DNA of 6,875 nt, from NCBI GenBank assembly GCA_030617585.1, contig JAUWVD010000060.1, positions 1 through 6,875 on the forward strand, written 5' to 3'. Numbering within the stretch: position 1 is the first letter of the stretch; every line of letters begins with the position of its first letter. The notes under the pieces were generated by a model. The model worked only from the letters and a program-made list of their open reading frames with translations, was not told the origin of the DNA and searched no databases. This DNA is from Candidatus Methanophagales archaeon (lineage in GTDB: Archaea; Halobacteriota; Syntropharchaeia; Alkanophagales; Methanospirareceae). Both the position numbers and the translations under genes were made by a program. This document shows, piece after piece, positions 6,448 to 6,875 of the stretch.

Positions 6448-6612
6448 TTAAATAACCTCGTTATGCTCCAGAATTTCACCCCTCAGATACCAGGGTATCT
6501 CATTGAACACTGTGATGTCGTATCGTTCATCTGCGGAAACATACAAAATCCGATCGTATAATTCCTTTAATTCTATGCCGCCCTTTGGTATCACGCATAT
6601 ATCAATATCTGA
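6448..6612 (-). pseudogene. remnant of a minimal nucleotidyltransferase (MNT/MntA type), truncated at both ends
   Basis: From 6612 leftward on the minus strand, a 54-codon frame reads SDIDICVIPKGGIELKELYD, then RILYVSADERYDITVFNEIP, then WYLRGEILEHNEVI, and ends at TAA 6450-6448. This is the core of a MNT-family nucleotidyltransferase: the S-D-x-D metal-binding pair, the third acidic residue in YDITVF, and the conserved LYLKGEVLE-like segment. Such proteins act as antitoxins by AMPylating HepT toxins. The essential N-terminal GS(x)nARG part is missing, because the frame is preceded directly by TAG TAA and then by HepT-derived sequence. The usual C-terminal tail is also missing. The remnant has no start codon, so it cannot be expressed as an active enzyme. 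It follows the HepT remnant in the same direction, as in a two-gene toxin-antitoxin module. Confidence 0.8.
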
Positions 6613-6847
6613 TTACTAAAAAGTCAATATTGCTGTAATCGTCTTTTGCCGATGAATTCCGCCATCTTCTAACCATTGCACATACATCTGAGGCAGCATC
6701 CACAGCTTCTCGAAATTCTTTATAAATCGCTTTCCGCAATATTCAATCCCAAACTAGCCCATCCGATAGATGCCCGTCGATGAACTCTATTCGCTCAACC
6801 ACCGTCTCAACTTTTTCTATTATCCTCTTTTTAATATCTTACCTCAT
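6602..6847 (-). pseudogene. remnant of a HepT-like (DUF86/HEPN) toxin gene with several nonsense codons
   Basis: On the minus strand, ATG AGG TAA at 6847-6839 is followed in the same frame by DIKKRIIEKVETVVERIEFI, a TGA at 6745-6743 after GLVWD, then ILRKAIYKEFREAVDAASDV, CAMV, a divergent stretch, and KDDYSNIDFLV, up to a TGA at 6604-6602. This pattern (long N-terminal helix, RKA.YKEF.EAVDAA.D.CAM, KDDYSNID) is characteristic of HepT/DUF86 HEPN proteins, the RNase toxin partners of MNT antitoxins. Reading through, codon 3 was probably a Glu codon and codon 54 or so a Ser codon, each one base away from a stop. The C-terminal half carrying the R-x4-6-H RNase motif is absent, replaced by the MNT remnant. 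A TATA-like TATATAAAAA lies upstream at 6863-6854, but only 7 bp from the ATG, so it may not have been the promoter. The family call is by motif recognition; non-functionality is clear. Confidence 0.8.
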
Positions 6848-6875
6848 CCACACTTTTTATATAGATTTACTCTAA

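Noticed and set aside
6363..6455. A 30-codon GTG ORF (MKTKKRIAKRKKPEF...) starting 2 bp after the lonB stop, very basic at its N-terminus
   Set aside because: There is no convincing ribosome binding site or recognisable family, the composition is explained by A-rich intergenic DNA, and it runs into the end of the MNT remnant on the other strand.
5712..6479. A 255-codon minus-strand ORF opposite the lonB protease domain
   Set aside because: It is the antisense shadow of a clear LonB coding region with all catalytic motifs in place, and it has no recognisable motifs or ribosome binding site of its own.
6484..6499. A 16-bp near-palindrome, AGATACCAGGGTATCT, with 7-bp arms
   Set aside because: It falls within the codons for IPWYLR of the MNT remnant, where the sequence is explained by ancestral coding, so an operator or terminator role is not supported.
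1..6875. Search by eye for CRISPR arrays, tRNA or rRNA genes
   Set aside because: No regularly spaced direct repeats, no tRNA-like TTCGANTC/acceptor pairing and no conserved rRNA stretches were seen. A tool scan could still find something subtle.

Overview
The window looks like a piece of a euryarchaeal chromosome, probably from an uncultured methanogen- or ANME-like lineage. The support for this is a group II chaperonin (thermosome) gene, a membrane-anchored LonB protease (the archaeal Lon type), an archaeal-style aspartokinase with two C-terminal ACT domains, GGGAGGTGA/GAGGT ribosome binding sites, TATA/BRE-like promoters, an oligo-T terminator, and remnants of NosD-type surface-protein and MNT/HepT genes of the kind common in such genomes. 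The exact lineage is an inference and was not tested.

Layout: positions 1-333 (+) carry the 3' end of a gene that enters from the left. It has a faint resemblance to the transglutaminase-like fold. Positions 349-540 (+) hold a doubtful small Lys-rich, Cys-rich membrane ORF. Positions 511-928 (-) are a collapsed pseudogene of a right-handed beta-helix (NosD-like) surface protein: the start of the helix domain is joined out of frame to its C-terminal signature, with most of the middle missing. Two imperfect inverted repeats (932-973 and 993-1036) fill the space before the thermosome terminator. The intact core follows: thermosome (1075-2724, -), a divergent 142-159 bp promoter region with a palindromic TATA element, aspartokinase (2884-4287, +), a 132 bp intergenic region with a perfect 16-bp palindrome over the likely lonB TATA box, and lonB (4420-6360, +). 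To the right, 6448-6847 (-) holds the ruins of a HepT (DUF86/HEPN) gene followed by an MNT-family nucleotidyltransferase. A deletion at their junction has removed the C-terminal half of HepT and the N-terminal part of the nucleotidyltransferase.

How the genes fit together: the thermosome folds proteins and LonB degrades them at the membrane, so two protein-quality-control genes flank one amino-acid biosynthesis gene. They are transcribed separately and no operon is implied. The three core genes are intact and conventional. The accessory material on both sides is decayed. I see no intact undescribed system. The most useful observations are the two unannotated pseudogene remnants and the palindrome in the lonB promoter.
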